Assembly (NCBI GenBank): GCA_020342025.1
Contig: CP070840.1
Location: 892,932-901,800, forward strand
DNA: 8,869 nt
From: Deltaproteobacteria bacterium
Lineage (GTDB): Bacteria; Desulfobacterota; DSM-4660; Desulfatiglandales; HGW-15
Direction: 5' to 3'
Within the stretch, counting starts at the first letter, position 1; each line of letters starts with the position of its first letter. Below the pieces are notes generated by a model. That model saw only the letters and a list, made by a program, of their open reading frames with translations. It was not told where the DNA came from and did no database searches. Both the position numbers and the translations under genes were made by a program. Shown here piece after piece: positions 1 through 6,874 of this stretch.

Positions 1-550
1 AGGCATGAAACTTGATCAGCCCTTTTGGGATATGGGCCAGGTTAAGACCTTTCGAATAGAGGAGATATTCTAAAATAGGCTTATACTCGCCTTTTGAAAT
101 CAGGTCTTCGGCATCAAGGCCGTCTTTTGACATGGCCGATCTCAAATCATCGTAAAAGGCGAACTTCTTTATCCCCGAGATAAAGTCAAGAAATGCCCTA
201 TGATCAGGATCATGGCTTTCCGCTTCAGCCCTGATGGCTTTCTCGTCCATCTGGTCGTACTGATTATCGAGAGAGAGAAGGAACTTGAACATCCGAGTGG
301 CCGCTCCAGACGCTGGCACAAATTTCATCACCCTCCCTGCCAACGCGGCCTCGGAAAAGGCCTCGCCCAAACGATTTAGATCCCCCCTGTGCAGAACGCT
401 AATCCCATCCCCCACCGTACAGGCCCGTTTCAGCTTTGAATAAGGAAAACCCACCTTGAAACGCTCAATCTGGGAAATGACCTTTTCCGTGGTCATTCCC
501 CTTGCCTCGATCTGCTTCAGATCTGCGTCACTGAGGGATATGTGAGCCAT
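1..550 (-). CDS. DUF4301 family protein, N-terminal part (runs off the left edge)
   Basis: My own translation of the minus strand from the ATG at 550-548 gives 183 residues without a stop, so the C-terminal part lies outside the window. It begins MAHISLSDADLKQIEARGMT and contains a VGDGI motif near residues 46-50, PASGAATRMFKF near 79-90, and IPKGLIKFH close to the edge. These match what I remember of the DUF4301 family, whose members are about 500 residues long; that is recognition, not a search result. The PASGAATRM stretch resembles the glycine-rich nucleotide loop of GT-A-fold nucleotidyltransferases, which hints at a nucleotide-sugar role, but this is inference and no function is established. 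The start is supported by TAAGGA just upstream (554-559 on the plus strand, reversed) and by a promoter at 618-646. The gene is divergent from the xseA operon. Confidence 0.8.
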   Translation of the reverse strand, partial: MAHISLSDADLKQIEARGMTTEKVISQIERFKVGFPYSKLKRACTVGDGISVLHRGDLNRLGEAFSEAALAGRVMKFVPASGAATRMFKFLLSLDNQYDQMDEKAIRAEAESHDPDHRAFLDFISGIKKFAFYDDLRSAMSKDGLDAEDLISKGEYKPILEYLLYSKGLNLAHIPKGLIKFHA

Positions 551-617
551 TTTTTCCTTACTCCTAGCCGAATCCTGCGGCTTTGCCTAATGGTGCGCGG
601 CGAAAGGGAATGGGGGG

Positions 618-646
618 AGGATATTGAAAAAGCGGCTTTGTGTCAA
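618..646 (-). promoter_or_regulatory. sigma70-like promoter for the DUF4301 gene
   Basis: Reading the minus strand, a perfect -35 box TTGACA (646-641) is followed after exactly 17 nt by TATCCT (623-618), which matches four of six positions of the -10 consensus. A start site near 610 would leave a leader of about 60 nt before the ATG at 550. Predicted from consensus only. Confidence 0.6.
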
Positions 647-740
647 CGATGTAGGCTACCCGACAATCCTATTGGTAACATGCAGACGTGTTGGCACAAT
701 CCTCTGAAAGAGTAAGTCGTCGTTGGCTGGCCGATTCTTC

Positions 741-939
741 GGCAATGCCAATCTCCTCAAGGTGATATCTATTTTGCTCAATGCCGGTGGTCTGATCTTT
801 AAGGCTTTGAGGAGGATTTGCTAAGTGAAAACGGTACATTCTGCGATGTATTCATGGGCGTAAAGCCTCAAAGATCAGACCACTGCAGAGTTTGGGTGGA
901 ATTTCTCTGAGATATCACCTTTCGGAGACCGGCATCGCC
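741..939 (-). repeat. Nested palindromic element, copy A
   Basis: This intergenic element is built from two nested inverted repeats. The outer arms, 741-770 and 910-939, pair at about 25 of 30 positions and include a perfect 12-bp block (759-770 with 910-921, ending in GATATCT). The inner arms, 787-808 and 862-883, pair over 22 bp with one mismatch and begin GTGGTCTGATCTTT. Read on the minus strand it aligns with copy B (6574-6779) with the same architecture: 26 nt between left outer and inner arms and 16 nt on the right. Loop motifs GGGCGTAAA (856-864) and ACATTCTGCGA (836-846) are the reverse complements of motifs at the same offsets in copy B. No target-site duplication or reading frame is convincing. 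It sits between the promoters of two divergent genes. It could be a non-autonomous mobile element (MITE- or REP-like) or a structured RNA. Confidence 0.85.
787..883. repeat. Inner hairpin of copy A (97 bp, 22-bp inverted repeat)
   Basis: The terminal arms 787-808 and 862-883 are near-perfect reverse complements. The single mismatch (801 with 869) would be a G-U pair in a minus-strand transcript. The first 48 nt, read on the minus strand from 883, agree with the first 48 nt of the copy B hairpin at 41 positions with no gap. Confidence 0.85.
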
Positions 940-962
940 TCCGAACAAAAAAACGTGAAACC

Positions 963-991
963 CTGACACGTTTGAACGTTATTCTTATATG
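963..991 (+). promoter_or_regulatory. Candidate promoter for the xseA-dxs operon
   Basis: CTGACA (963-968, five of six to the -35 consensus) is followed after 17 nt by TATATG (986-991, four of six to the -10 consensus but lacking the final T). It lies just downstream of element A, with a start site expected near 998. It is the best candidate I see before xseA, but the -10 box is weak. Confidence 0.35.
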
Positions 992-1070
992 GATTACGGG
1001 CTTGTCTCGTTTAATTTTTATGCCGCTTCCCGACTACGCCTAGGGCTTCTGATGCCCTTTGCCCCTGGCG

Positions 1071-2507
1071 ATGAAAAATCCCCTGTTGATTATCCCACAG
1101 GATTTTAATAAGCTAATAGTAAAGGACTGTGAGAGAAAAGTGAACGATTCCGGTTTCTTGTTCGAAAATCAAAGACCCAAGATCTATACGGTGAGTGCCC
1201 TTACAGAGGAGATCAAAGATCTCCTCGAGGGGCACTTTGACTTTGTCTGGGTGGAGGGTGAGATCAGCAATTTCCGCTCTCCGTCCTCAGGGCATTACTA
1301 CATGGTCCTCAAGGACGAAAATGCGCAGATCCGGGCCGTGATGTTTCGGCCGCAGACCCGATATCTCAAGTTTACCCCGGAAGACGGAATGAAGGTGATC
1401 GTCCAGGGGAGAATTGGTGTTTACCAACCACGCGGAGAATATCAAATTGTTCTGGATTATCTGGAGCCCCTTGGGATCGGTGCCCTCGCCCTCGCCTTTG
1501 AGCAACTCAAGAAAAAGTTGGCCGCGGAAGGTCTCTTCGACGAAGACATAAAAAAGCCCCTCCCCTTTCTCCCTCAGAGGGTGGCCGTCATCACTTCGCC
1601 TACAGGCGCTGCCATCCGGGATTTCTTGCAAATCATCCACCGTCGATTTGCGAACATCGAGATCATTGTGGTCCCCGTAAAGGTTCAGGGAGATGAAGCC
1701 ACGGCCGAGATGGTGGAGGCCCTGGATACGGTGAATCGAGAACTGGATGTGGACGTTATCGTTCTGACTCGGGGGGGCGGGTCACTGGAAGATTTATGGG
1801 CCTTTAACCAAGAGGAATTGGCCTTGGCCATCAGGGCCTCACGCATACCCGTGGTGTCCGCGGTCGGCCATGAAATTGACATCACCATCTCTGATCTGGC
1901 CGCCGATCTGAGGGCCCCTACCCCGTCAGCAGCCGCTGAACTTATCGTGATGGAGAAAGAATCGCTGATAGAGCATTTCAAGGAGATGAAGGGCCGTTTG
2001 GAGTCATTTATTAAGACATATCTCACGCATCTCCATCAGAGAATGCTCCTCCTGTCAAAGGGGCTTCGTGATCCGAGAAAGCGTATGGCCGACTTCTGGA
2101 TGCGGCTCGATGAACTGCATGGCCGCCTTCTCAGGCTGATAGACCTGACGATCAAGGCGTGCCAAAAAAACCTGGCCACGGAAGGCCGTTCCCTTCTCCT
2201 CCATTCTCCCATCAAGATGCTCGCCTCCTTAGAGCAGCGAATTGAGTTCCAGAGGCGCACACTGGTCCACATGATGCTCAAAGGGCTAAAAGAGAATCGA
2301 ATGGCCCTTTCCCATTTGCAGGGGCGGTTGGAGGACCTTAATCCTGCCTCTATACTAAAAAGGGGATACAGTATTACCAGGAAGTTACCAGAGAAGGTCA
2401 TCTTAAGGGATGTCTCAGACCTGAAAAAAGGAGATCGTGTGAGCGTGACACTCGCTCAAGGGGAACTGGATTGCCAGATAGAAAAAATCTCTCAGACACG
2501 GAAGTGA
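1071..2507 (+). CDS. xseA: Exodeoxyribonuclease VII large subunit
   Basis: XseA is the catalytic subunit of exonuclease VII, a cytoplasmic nuclease that degrades single-stranded DNA to short oligonucleotides together with several XseB chains. The protein has an N-terminal OB-fold for ssDNA binding (about residues 40-140, from KIYTVSALTEEI), then the catalytic domain with VAVITSPTGAAIRDF, the family signature RGGGSLEDLW (about residues 234-243 from this start), GHEIDIT and RAPTPSAAAE. A helical, coiled-coil-rich C-terminal half follows, ending with RGYSI and a short beta tail. Its 478 residues are slightly long for the family because some 35-40 residues precede the OB-fold. The start is uncertain: TTG at 1059, ATG at 1071 and GTG at 1140 are in frame, and none has a strong Shine-Dalgarno; GAGAG at 1131-1135 would suit 1140. 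It is the first gene of the operon; xseB lies two genes downstream. Confidence 0.95.
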   Translation: MKNPLLIIPQDFNKLIVKDCERKVNDSGFLFENQRPKIYTVSALTEEIKDLLEGHFDFVWVEGEISNFRSPSSGHYYMVLKDENAQIRAVMFRPQTRYLKFTPEDGMKVIVQGRIGVYQPRGEYQIVLDYLEPLGIGALALAFEQLKKKLAAEGLFDEDIKKPLPFLPQRVAVITSPTGAAIRDFLQIIHRRFANIEIIVVPVKVQGDEATAEMVEALDTVNRELDVDVIVLTRGGGSLEDLWAFNQEELALAIRASRIPVVSAVGHEIDITISDLAADLRAPTPSAAAELIVMEKESLIEHFKEMKGRLESFIKTYLTHLHQRMLLLSKGLRDPRKRMADFWMRLDELHGRLLRLIDLTIKACQKNLATEGRSLLLHSPIKMLASLEQRIEFQRRTLVHMMLKGLKENRMALSHLQGRLEDLNPASILKRGYSITRKLPEKVILRDVSDLKKGDRVSVTLAQGELDCQIEKISQTRK

Positions 2508-2553
2508 GCACGGGGCACTAGGCTTTATAAAGGGCGAAACACCAGCAGCAGCT

Positions 2554-3438
2554 ATGAATACGATGAGATGGACAACCCTCTTATTCATGATTTTAGGATT
2601 ACAGGTGCTCTCAGGGGGCTTTGCAAAAATGGCCTTTTCCCAATCTCAGATCCACCTTTCATCCACGATCATTGGCCAAGGAGATCTGGCTCTTATCAGA
2701 ATTCACACAGAGAATGCCCATGCCCCTCAAGTCATCTGGATGGGAAAAGAGGTCTTTCTGGTCCCGAACCCCCAGAAAACGCAGTGGCACGGGTTTCTGG
2801 GGGCAGATCTGACCGCCAGCCCCGGGCACTACAAGGTTGTGGTGAAAATGCCGGGTTCTGACGCCGAAAAACAGCTCGAAGTGGAGATCCGCGAAAAGGA
2901 CTATGGCGTGCGAAGGTTGACCCTTCCCAGAAATATGGTAGATTTGGATGCAGAAACCCTTCAAAGGGTGACAAAAGAATCGAGACGAATGGAAACCCTC
3001 TGGGAAGCCCCATCTTCAGCGCCCCGCTGGAGCGGATCTTTTCTGAGTCCCATTTCTGGCGAAGTAGCCGGGCCCTTCGGCCAGCGGAGCATCATTAACG
3101 ACCAGCCCAGATCTCCCCATTCTGGCATAGACCTCAGAGGCGAAATGGGGGAGCCCGTAAGGGCGATCAACCATGGGCGGGTGGTCCTGACGGGAGATCA
3201 TTTTTTCACGGGGCTGACGGTCGTGATCGACCATGGGGGAGGGATACAGAGCATGTACTTTCACCTGGCCAAGATCGCCGTCCAGAAAGGTGATAGGGTC
3301 GCCAAGGGGCACATCGTCGGTCTCGTGGGGTCCACGGGGCGCGCCACGGGACCCCATCTCCATTGGGGGATAAGAATGAACGGGGACAGGATAGACCCTT
3401 TGCGGCTCCTTGCCCTGAGTCAACAACTGGAGGAATAA
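2554..3438 (+). CDS. Secreted M23 (LytM-type) metallopeptidase
   Basis: This is a probable periplasmic zinc peptidase, or peptidase-like regulator, acting on peptidoglycan cross-links. Residues 1-29 form a Sec signal peptide with a hydrophobic core LLFMILGLQVL and a plausible cleavage after AFS. Residues 32-115 look like a beta-rich, Ig-like domain. The C-terminal 130 residues are a complete LytM domain with the zinc ligands H189 and D193 in HSGID, H237 in YFHL, and H268 and H270 in HLHWG. All metal and catalytic positions are present, so it should be active rather than a degenerate activator. The ATG at 2554 has only a weak upstream AAGGG; a second ATG at 2563 would also give a good signal peptide. 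It lies 46 nt after xseA, and its stop codon overlaps the xseB start (TAATG). I recall M23 genes at this position in related operons, but no functional link to exonuclease VII is known to me. Confidence 0.9.
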   Translation: MNTMRWTTLLFMILGLQVLSGGFAKMAFSQSQIHLSSTIIGQGDLALIRIHTENAHAPQVIWMGKEVFLVPNPQKTQWHGFLGADLTASPGHYKVVVKMPGSDAEKQLEVEIREKDYGVRRLTLPRNMVDLDAETLQRVTKESRRMETLWEAPSSAPRWSGSFLSPISGEVAGPFGQRSIINDQPRSPHSGIDLRGEMGEPVRAINHGRVVLTGDHFFTGLTVVIDHGGGIQSMYFHLAKIAVQKGDRVAKGHIVGLVGSTGRATGPHLHWGIRMNGDRIDPLRLLALSQQLEE

Positions 3439-3677
3439 TGGCAGAGAAGAAATTTGAGGAAGCCATGGAAAGACTGGAAGACATTGTCCAGAGTCTTGAA
3501 GGCAGTGACCTGTCTCTGGAAGAGTCCCTGAAGATTTTCGAGGAGGGCGTGAAGCTTATCAGCTTCTGTTCCAAAAAACTTGAAGAGGCGGAGCAGAAGG
3601 TCACCATGCTCGTCAAACAGGGCGATGGGAAATATACGCAGCAACCCTTTGAAATGGAGTCAAAAGACGAGACCTGA
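3438..3677 (+). CDS. xseB: Exodeoxyribonuclease VII small subunit
   Basis: XseB is the small helical partner that assembles on the C-terminal helices of XseA to form active exonuclease VII. The 79-residue product starts MAEKKFEEAMERLEDIVQSL and carries the typical pattern LSLEESLKIFEEGVKL. A helical tail rich in Glu and Lys (KKLEEAEQKV) and a short polar C-terminus follow, which is the normal size and shape for the family. I place the start at 3438 rather than an upstream in-frame start at 3363, because GGAGG at 3429-3433 lies just before this ATG and the family begins here. The start shares one base with the M23 stop codon, suggesting translational coupling. ispA follows after 2 nt. Confidence 0.93.
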   Translation: MAEKKFEEAMERLEDIVQSLEGSDLSLEESLKIFEEGVKLISFCSKKLEEAEQKVTMLVKQGDGKYTQQPFEMESKDET

Positions 3678-3679
3678 AC

Positions 3680-4570
3680 ATGGACCTGACGGCCTATCTC
3701 AATGAAAGAAGGGCGCTGGTAGATGAGGCCCTCAGGGGGATCTTTCCAGATCCGGAGGGGCCTGCGGCCGATATTATCAGCGCCATGGGCTACAGTCTCT
3801 TTGCCGGGGGAAAGAGGTTGAGACCCATCCTTTGCATGGCAGGAGCTGAAGCCGTAGGCGGGGAAGCGAAAGACGTGTTGCCCGTGGCCTGCGCCATTGA
3901 ACTCATACACACCTACTCCCTGATCCATGACGATCTTCCCGTCATGGATGACGACGACATGAGAAGGGGGAAACCCACGAATCACAAGGTCTTTGGTGAG
4001 GCCATGGCCCTCCTTGCCGGAGATGGCCTCCTGACCCAGGCCTTTCATGTCATGACGCAGGCAGATTTTGAAAACAGGGTGAGACCTGGCGCCCTTCTGA
4101 CTGTCATTGGGCTGATCGCCAAGGCGGCTGGATATGAGGGGATGGTGGGGGGACAGGTCGTTGATATTCAGTCGGAAGGGAAGAAGGTGGACCCTCCTAT
4201 TCTTGAGTTCATCCACACCCATAAGACGGCGGCCCTAATCACGGCCTCCGTCGCTTCAGGGGCCATTTTGGCAGGCGGTGAAGAACACCAGGTGAATGCC
4301 CTCACCTCATACGGACAAAACATTGGGCTGGCTTTTCAGGTTTCCGATGACATCCTGGACATTGAGGGAAACAGTCAGGAGCTGGGCAAGGATGTGGGAA
4401 GCGATGAGCGTCTGGGAAAAATCACTTATCCTGCACTGGTCGGTCTGAACAGATCCAAAGAGATTCAGAGGGAGTTGTTGGAGCAGGCTATTGAATCCCT
4501 AGAGCCGTTCGACCACCGGTCAGATCCTCTGCGACATATGGCCAGGTACATTATTGCGAGAAGAAAATGA
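3680..4570 (+). CDS. ispA: Polyprenyl synthetase, probably farnesyl diphosphate synthase
   Basis: This cytoplasmic trans-isoprenyl diphosphate synthase condenses IPP with DMAPP and then geranyl diphosphate. The 296-residue chain has the normal length and motifs: GGKRLRP (43-49), the first aspartate-rich motif [16 protein letters not shown] with D84/D85 and D90, GGQVVDI in the middle, the second motif DDILD (223-227), and [19 protein letters not shown]. The first motif has the two-residue insertion and a tyrosine at position -5 (Y79) that characterise bacterial type II farnesyl diphosphate synthases, so C15 is the likely product; geranylgeranyl diphosphate cannot be excluded. It lies 2 nt after xseB and overlaps dxs by 4 nt (ATGA). 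The pairing with dxs fits a shared role in isoprenoid supply. Confidence 0.93.
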   Translation: MDLTAYLNERRALVDEALRGIFPDPEGPAADIISAMGYSLFAGGKRLRPILCMAGAEAVGGEAKDVLPVACAIELIHTYSLIHDDLPVMDDDDMRRGKPTNHKVFGEAMALLAGDGLLTQAFHVMTQADFENRVRPGALLTVIGLIAKAAGYEGMVGGQVVDIQSEGKKVDPPILEFIHTHKTAALITASVASGAILAGGEEHQVNALTSYGQNIGLAFQVSDDILDIEGNSQELGKDVGSDERLGKITYPALVGLNRSKEIQRELLEQAIESLEPFDHRSDPLRHMARYIIARRK

Positions 4571-6465
4571 AACAAGGCGAGAAAGAGACAAGAATTCTTG
4601 ACACCGTTAACAGCCCTGCAGATCTCAAAGAATTGAACCTGCAGCAACTGGAACAGCTGGCTGGGGAAATCAGGAAAAAGATTGTTGAGACCGTTTCTGA
4701 GACAGGAGGCCACTTGGCTCCCAGTCTGGGCGTGGTGGAACTGACCATTGCCCTCCACTATGTATTCGATGCCCCAAAAGATAAGATCATATGGGATGTG
4801 GGGCACCAGGCCTATGCCCACAAACTGATCACAGGCCGAAGGGATCGTTTTCACACGCTCCGCACCTACGGCGGTATCAGTGGTTTTCCCAAAAGGGAGG
4901 AAAGCCCTTACGACACCTTTGATACGGGGCACAGCAGCACCTCCATATCTGCCGGCTTGGGCATCACCACGGCAAAGGCCCTTAAGAAAGAAAAGGGCCG
5001 GGTGATTTCTGTGATTGGCGATGGCTCCATGACGGCCGGGTTGGCCTTTGAAGGGCTCAATCAGGCAGGCCACACAGAAAAAGATCTTATCGTGGTTCTG
5101 AATGATAACGCCATGTCTATCTCTCCCAATGTGGGGGCCTTTTCATCCTTTTTGAGCCGCAAGATGACAGGCCATAGGTTTGTTTATCTGAGGAAGGAGC
5201 TGCGTAATTTTTTTCAATCCATTCCGGGTGTGGGCGAGAACATCATCAATCTTATCCGAAAAAGTGAGGATTCCCTCATCACCTTCTTTACCCCTGGCAT
5301 GCTCTTTGAGGCCTTTAAATTCAGATATATTGGGCCCATACAAGGACATCGTATGGACCGTCTTATCCAAACATTCAAGAATATCCTCCTCCTGGAAGGA
5401 CCCATTCTGGTCCACGTGATGACCGTGAAGGGTAAAGGGTATGTCCCTGCTGAAGAAGACCCTTGCCACTACCATGGGGTGGGTTGTTTCGATATCTCCA
5501 CAGGTTCCCCCTCAAAGGACTCTCCCATGCCCCCGCCCTCTTACACAGAGGTCTTTGGGAACACCATGGTGGAGCTTGGCAAAAGGGAAAAGCAGCTATT
5601 TGCCATTACGGCGGCCATGCCAGAGGGGACGGGTCTCAACAAGTTTGCCGAGACCTTCCCCGAGCGATTCCTGGATGTGGGCATTGCAGAGCAGCATGCC
5701 GTGACCTTTGCGGCGGGACTCGCCTCAGAAGGGTTCAAACCCGTTGTGGCCATATACTCCACTTTCCTCCAGAGGGCCTATGATCAGATAATCCATGACG
5801 TGTGCCTCTCCAATCTGCATGTGGTTTTTTGCATAGATCGAGGTGGCCTTGTGGGTGAGGATGGTCCCACGCACCACGGTCATTTTGACATCACCTATCT
5901 CCGAAGCCTGCCCAACATGACACTCATGGCCCCAAAGGATGAAAACGAATTGCGGCACATGCTGTTCACCGCCCTAAACCTATCCGGCCCCGTCGCCATA
6001 AGATATCCGAGGGGGACAGGCCTCGGTGTCCCCCTGGACCCGGAATATAAGACCCTCCCCATCGGCGAATCTGAAATGCTCAGCGAGGGGAAGGACCTCA
6101 TGATCATCGCCTTGGGAAGCATGGTCTCACCTTCCATGGAGGCAGCCACTGTTTTGCAAAACGAGGGCTTCTCGGTGGGCGTGGTGAATTGTCGTTTCGT
6201 GAAGCCGCTGGACAAAAGCCTGGCTGAGCAGGTCAGAGCAGTGGGCAAGGTTCTGGTGGTGGAAGAAAATATCAGACAAGGGGGCCTGGGCAGTGCCCTG
6301 CTGGAGCTCTTCAACGATCATGATCTGCACGATGTCCGCCTCAAGAGAATGGGTCTTCCGGACAGGTTTGTGGAGCACGGCCCCTTGGCGCTTCTCAGGG
6401 AGAAATACGGGCTCGACAAATCGGGGATCCTGAAGGAGGCGAGAGATCTCTGCCGCCAAGGCTAA
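4567..6465 (+). CDS. dxs: 1-deoxy-D-xylulose-5-phosphate synthase
   Basis: Dxs is the thiamine-diphosphate enzyme that condenses pyruvate with glyceraldehyde 3-phosphate, the entry step of the MEP pathway to IPP and DMAPP. The 632-residue protein has all family landmarks in order: [34 protein letters not shown], the ThDP/magnesium motif GDGSMTAG (151-158) with NDN at 179-181, the start of the pyrimidine-binding domain, and [15 protein letters not shown] with the catalytic glutamate at about residue 375. [13 protein letters not shown] and the C-terminal transketolase domain ([14 protein letters not shown]) follow. The start overlaps the end of ispA as ATGA, with GAGAAG just upstream, so the two are probably coupled. 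It appears to be the last gene of the tightly packed block: about 400 nt with a repeat element and a promoter separate it from tlyA. Confidence 0.97.
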   Translation: MKQGEKETRILDTVNSPADLKELNLQQLEQLAGEIRKKIVETVSETGGHLAPSLGVVELTIALHYVFDAPKDKIIWDVGHQAYAHKLITGRRDRFHTLRTYGGISGFPKREESPYDTFDTGHSSTSISAGLGITTAKALKKEKGRVISVIGDGSMTAGLAFEGLNQAGHTEKDLIVVLNDNAMSISPNVGAFSSFLSRKMTGHRFVYLRKELRNFFQSIPGVGENIINLIRKSEDSLITFFTPGMLFEAFKFRYIGPIQGHRMDRLIQTFKNILLLEGPILVHVMTVKGKGYVPAEEDPCHYHGVGCFDISTGSPSKDSPMPPPSYTEVFGNTMVELGKREKQLFAITAAMPEGTGLNKFAETFPERFLDVGIAEQHAVTFAAGLASEGFKPVVAIYSTFLQRAYDQIIHDVCLSNLHVVFCIDRGGLVGEDGPTHHGHFDITYLRSLPNMTLMAPKDENELRHMLFTALNLSGPVAIRYPRGTGLGVPLDPEYKTLPIGESEMLSEGKDLMIIALGSMVSPSMEAATVLQNEGFSVGVVNCRFVKPLDKSLAEQVRAVGKVLVVEENIRQGGLGSALLELFNDHDLHDVRLKRMGLPDRFVEHGPLALLREKYGLDKSGILKEARDLCRQG

Positions 6466-6573
6466 GCATGGCTGCACCGAGTTTATCCCTTCGGCAGGCC
6501 CCAGGCAAGCTCTGAGGAACCAAGGAATCCGCAACGGATTACTACTACACTATATCGTATATTCTTATCATTT
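6466..6573. other. Intergenic spacer between dxs and repeat copy B
   Basis: About 108 nt with no supported gene. It contains a small perfect palindrome AATCCG-CAA-CGGATT (6526-6540) and then an AT-rich stretch (6549-6573). I see no T-run after the palindrome and therefore no convincing terminator for dxs. Confidence 0.5.
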
Positions 6574-6779
6574 GGAGCGATGGCCTGTTCCTGAAAGACG
6601 ATATCTCAAAAAAAATTCCACCGTGCCCCGCCGTGGTCTGATCTTAGAGGGTTTACGCCCAAAAACCCCTCGCAGAATGTCCCGTCCCGACCTACGCAGA
6701 GTGCTCTTAAACCCTCTAAGATCAGACCACCTCCCCCGGACACCATAGATATCGTCTTGAAGGAATGGGGCATCACTCC
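6574..6779 (+). repeat. Nested palindromic element, copy B
   Basis: This is the second copy of the element at 741-939, in opposite orientation. The outer arms 6574-6606 and 6747-6779 pair at 27 of 33 positions, with a perfect 12-bp block (6595-6606 with 6747-6758). The inner arms 6633-6655 and 6708-6730 pair perfectly over 23 bp and begin GTGGTCTGATCTTAGAGG. Spacers of 26 nt (left) and 16 nt (right) are the same lengths as in copy A. The left spacer also shares the sequence AAATTCCACC. Loop motifs TTTACGCCC (6652-6660) and TCGCAGAATGT (6670-6680) occur at the same offsets. It lies between dxs and tlyA, just before the tlyA promoter. No transposase gene is nearby, so if it is mobile it is non-autonomous. 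Confidence 0.87.
6633..6730. repeat. Inner hairpin of copy B (98 bp, perfect 23-bp inverted repeat)
   Basis: 6633-6655 is the exact reverse complement of 6708-6730, with a 52-nt loop. No T-tract follows, so it is not a classical intrinsic terminator for dxs, although such a long stem could slow polymerase or protect a 3' end. Confidence 0.9.
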
Positions 6780-6807
6780 ATGGATGCGGAGATACAATCT
6801 CATCGTA

Positions 6808-6836
6808 TTGAAATTTACGGTACGGTGCACTATGCT
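6808..6836 (+). promoter_or_regulatory. sigma70-like promoter for tlyA
   Basis: TTGAAA (6808-6813, five of six) is followed after exactly 17 nt by TATGCT (6831-6836, four of six including the key T, A and final T). A start near 6843 would give a leader of about 30 nt containing the Shine-Dalgarno at 6860-6867. This suggests tlyA can be transcribed separately from the dxs operon. Consensus-based prediction. Confidence 0.55.
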
Positions 6837-6859
6837 CCCTGGGTAGATATCAACAGCAA

Positions 6860-6867
6860 AAGGAGGT
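6860..6867 (+). promoter_or_regulatory. Very strong ribosome binding site of tlyA
   Basis: AAGGAGGT is a full eight-base match to the anti-Shine-Dalgarno of 16S rRNA. It fixes where translation of tlyA should begin, about 6875-6881, although no ATG, GTG, TTG or CTG occurs there in any frame. Confidence 0.8.
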
Positions 6868-6874
6868 CGAACAA

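Noticed and set aside
730..743. Small hairpin GCCGA-TTCT-TCGGC at the edge of copy A
   Set aside because: A 5-bp stem is expected by chance in a sequence of this length, and no counterpart is seen at copy B.
787..883. Copy A hairpin as a CRISPR repeat or tRNA
   Set aside because: There is no array of regularly spaced repeats and no tRNA cloverleaf; the only relatives are the single inverted copy at 6574-6779.
741..939. Copy A as an IS element with target-site duplication
   Set aside because: No matching direct repeats flank the outer or inner arms in either copy, and no transposase fragment is encoded.
3206..4222. Long minus-strand open frame (338 codons) opposite the M23 peptidase, xseB and ispA
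   Set aside because: It runs antisense through three well-supported genes, its product has no recognisable domain, and it has no promoter or ribosome binding site. It is a by-product of the sense codon pattern.
6633..6730. Copy B hairpin as the intrinsic terminator of dxs
   Set aside because: The stem is long but a C-rich run, not a T-tract, follows it, and the loop is 52 nt.
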